From contig NC_060022.1 of assembly GCF_021134715.1 (NCBI RefSeq), forward strand, positions 625,001 to 689,000: DNA of 64,000 nucleotides. Reading direction: 5' to 3'. The notes beneath the pieces were generated by a model. The model did no database searches. It was not told the origin of the DNA and worked only from the letters and a program-made list of their open reading frames with translations. Below, in pieces: positions 62,475 to 64,000 of this stretch (its first letter is position 1; every line of letters begins with the position of its first letter). A program made the position numbers and the translations under genes. This DNA is from Daphnia pulex. Its lineage: Eukaryota; Arthropoda; Branchiopoda; Diplostraca; Daphniidae.

Positions 62475-64000
62475 ATGGCGTTCATGATACCAGTGGTTCG
62501 TAATGATTGGGACGTGTGGATGCGCTCCGGGAAGCCTCGTCCGTCGGGGAAAAGCTCACGTAATAATGGACAGGTAAGAGTTATTTTCGATCACTTGATA
62601 TGGATTCCTTTTAAACATTGAGCGAAGCCAAGCAAATGCTGTTATTTCTACGTAAGTGCAAATTTTATCATAAGCGGAGGACGCATATTTGAAATTTACA
62701 CTCGTACAAACTTGTTGATTTAGCAACGTTTATGCAATCTTTTCTGTTTTGAGATTTAAGCTACTCATTTTCTGACTGGAGGACGACAAGGTCGTATTGT
62801 GCTTTTTCATCCATAGAAATTTTCGTACAATTAATTAAGGTTTCAATAGGGTTTAAAAATTAGTAATCATATTTGCAACAGAATTCAGCGGTGTAGTAAA
62901 AATTTCTGCGCGTAACTGTTTCAACTAGTTATCACGTCAAGTCGTCAATTACCTAAAAATAGATCATCTCGGCGGTTGTCAATGCGCAGTATATCTTGTG
63001 AAGTGAATCGAGTCGCGGAACCTGTGTGATACAGTAAATCTGTTGCTGGTCGATCGTTTCAGCTTTATTGATTTTATCCTGTTAGACAAGGGGATTTTAC
63101 TGGTATTCTTATCATTCTTGTCATTCTTACAAATACAGACACAACGCGACTTATCGTGCGAAATTGCTGTATGACTCAATGTAAATGTGCCTAGCTGTGA
63201 AATGTAAAAGAAGACTATACCGATTTAATAGTTTCAATTGTGATATTTTTAGACCTTAATTGCCTCAAATGGTTGCATTTCACTAAAAATAGAATCTAAC
63301 TATTTTACAAATAAGTACTTGATTAACCACTAATTGTACGCAATGTCTCGTCGTTTTATTCTGTTTAACCACTTAGACAAATTAAGCCCTTTCATGAATT
63401 TTTTACGCTGATATTTTAAACTAGTCGCGTTCGCTTATTTAGTAGGGTTTATAATATTTCACAGTATATAAACCAACAGTAAGAATACTGAGACTTTATT
63501 GCCATGTTCGGTTATGTTGACTTCTGTTTTATATCGCACACAAGCAGACTACCGAAAGCCGCTCGGATGACACGAATTTATCGACCACCCCCAGCCGTAA
63601 CGGCATCATGGCGGATACCCACAGGAATAAAAGAAGTTTGGCCATTGAGATTCGTAACCAGCAACATTTAAGGATCAGCGGCGGTAGTCTTCCTTCCAAC
63701 TTCCAATCAGCCCATGTCACGCTGCCTCTCAGCGGATCTTCTTCGCGACATCGACGACCTCTGAACGGCACCTCACGTCTCCATTCGATGCATAGTAGTT
63801 ATCGCGTAGGGAAAAGTCGTGCTTTCGAACAGGAATCGGTGGTCGCCGAGGACGAAGCAACTGCTTCCCTACCTAACAGTTTTGAGGTGACTTCTTCAGT
63901 CGCCAACAGATGCGTGATAAGAAACTTTAACTAATCGAAAGTATGTTTGTTTTATTAATTTATTAAGGGAGTTTCCCCGCCTACGAAAGTTGGTTCACAA
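62475..64000 (+). CDS. Unidentified serine/arginine-rich protein, N-terminal part (runs off the window)
   Basis: Three exons can be placed: 62475-62573 (from ATG), 63548-63886 and the start of a third from 63968 to the window end. Each junction has GT-AG ends and phase 0. The first exon reads MAFMIPVVRNDWDVWMRSGK, a compact block typical of conserved starts. The second is Ser/Thr/Arg/Asn-rich (TTESRSDDTNLSTTPSRNG, PLSGSSSRHRRPLNGTSRLH) and looks disordered. No domain can be seen in the available 161 codons, so no function is proposed. The intron of about 970 bp is longer than those of the neighbours. Confidence 0.7.

Overview
The window looks like nuclear DNA of an arthropod, most likely a branchiopod crustacean of the Daphnia type. 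Every confidently read gene is a spliced metazoan gene. The proteins are a non-visual arrestin, codanin-1, RNA polymerase II subunit RPB7, a CKS protein, an RNF8-like ligase, a TMC channel-like protein and Mediator subunit MED11. Introns in the gene-dense part are often only 50-100 bp. The species assignment is inference from this style; no single sequence proves it. I see no prokaryotic genes, no CRISPR array and no rRNA.

Layout. (1) 1-764: a possible 3' end of an unidentified minus-strand gene. (2) 4224-8667: a complete beta-arrestin (kurtz-like) gene on the plus strand, 11 coding exons, 419 aa. (3) 10328-14066: two unrelated satellite arrays back to back, one of about 192-bp monomers and one of about 173-bp monomers with a 519-bp higher-order trimer. 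(4) 14161-14439: one minus-strand exon encoding a signal peptide and the first half of an immunoglobulin domain of the Beat (beaten path) type. (5) 14.5-37 kb: about 22 kb with almost no credible coding sequence, dominated by TATA/CTATA-rich DNA and short CAG/CTG runs. It carries four transposon-like elements: a hAT-type element with a perfect 8-bp target duplication, a TA-flanked element with 23-bp inverted ends, and two apparently identical 533-bp Tc1/mariner-type MITEs. It may be a 5' intron of the Beat-like gene.

(6) 38-64 kb is gene-dense. Codanin-1 (minus, 7 exons, 1163 aa) is followed by two degenerate tRNA-like sequences. Next comes a minus-strand single-pass receptor with an intracellular SEFIR domain (IL-17-receptor-like, 9 exons, 705 aa). 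Then come RPB7 (plus, 6 exons, 172 aa), a CKS-like gene (minus, 2 exons, atypical C-terminus) head-to-head with an RNF8-like FHA/coiled-coil/RING gene (plus, 11 exons plus two optional 3' exons), a TMC-family gene (plus, 9 exons, 838 aa) and MED11 (plus, 3 exons, 128 aa). The last is the 5' part of an unidentified plus-strand gene running off the right edge.

The genes do not form one pathway. Several are general nuclear or cell-cycle functions (RPB7, MED11, CKS, RNF8, codanin-1). Arrestin, the SEFIR receptor, the Beat-like protein and TMC belong to signalling, adhesion and mechanosensation. The multi-exon models were built by hand from reading frame, splice consensus and remembered family sequence features. 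All exon phases add up, but no RNA or database evidence was available. I found no clear new biological system. The strongest leads are the satellite higher-order structure with its per-monomer hairpin, the stranded Beat exon, the optional zinc-ribbon C-terminus of the RNF8-like gene, the CKS gene lacking its usual last strand, and the SEFIR receptor itself.
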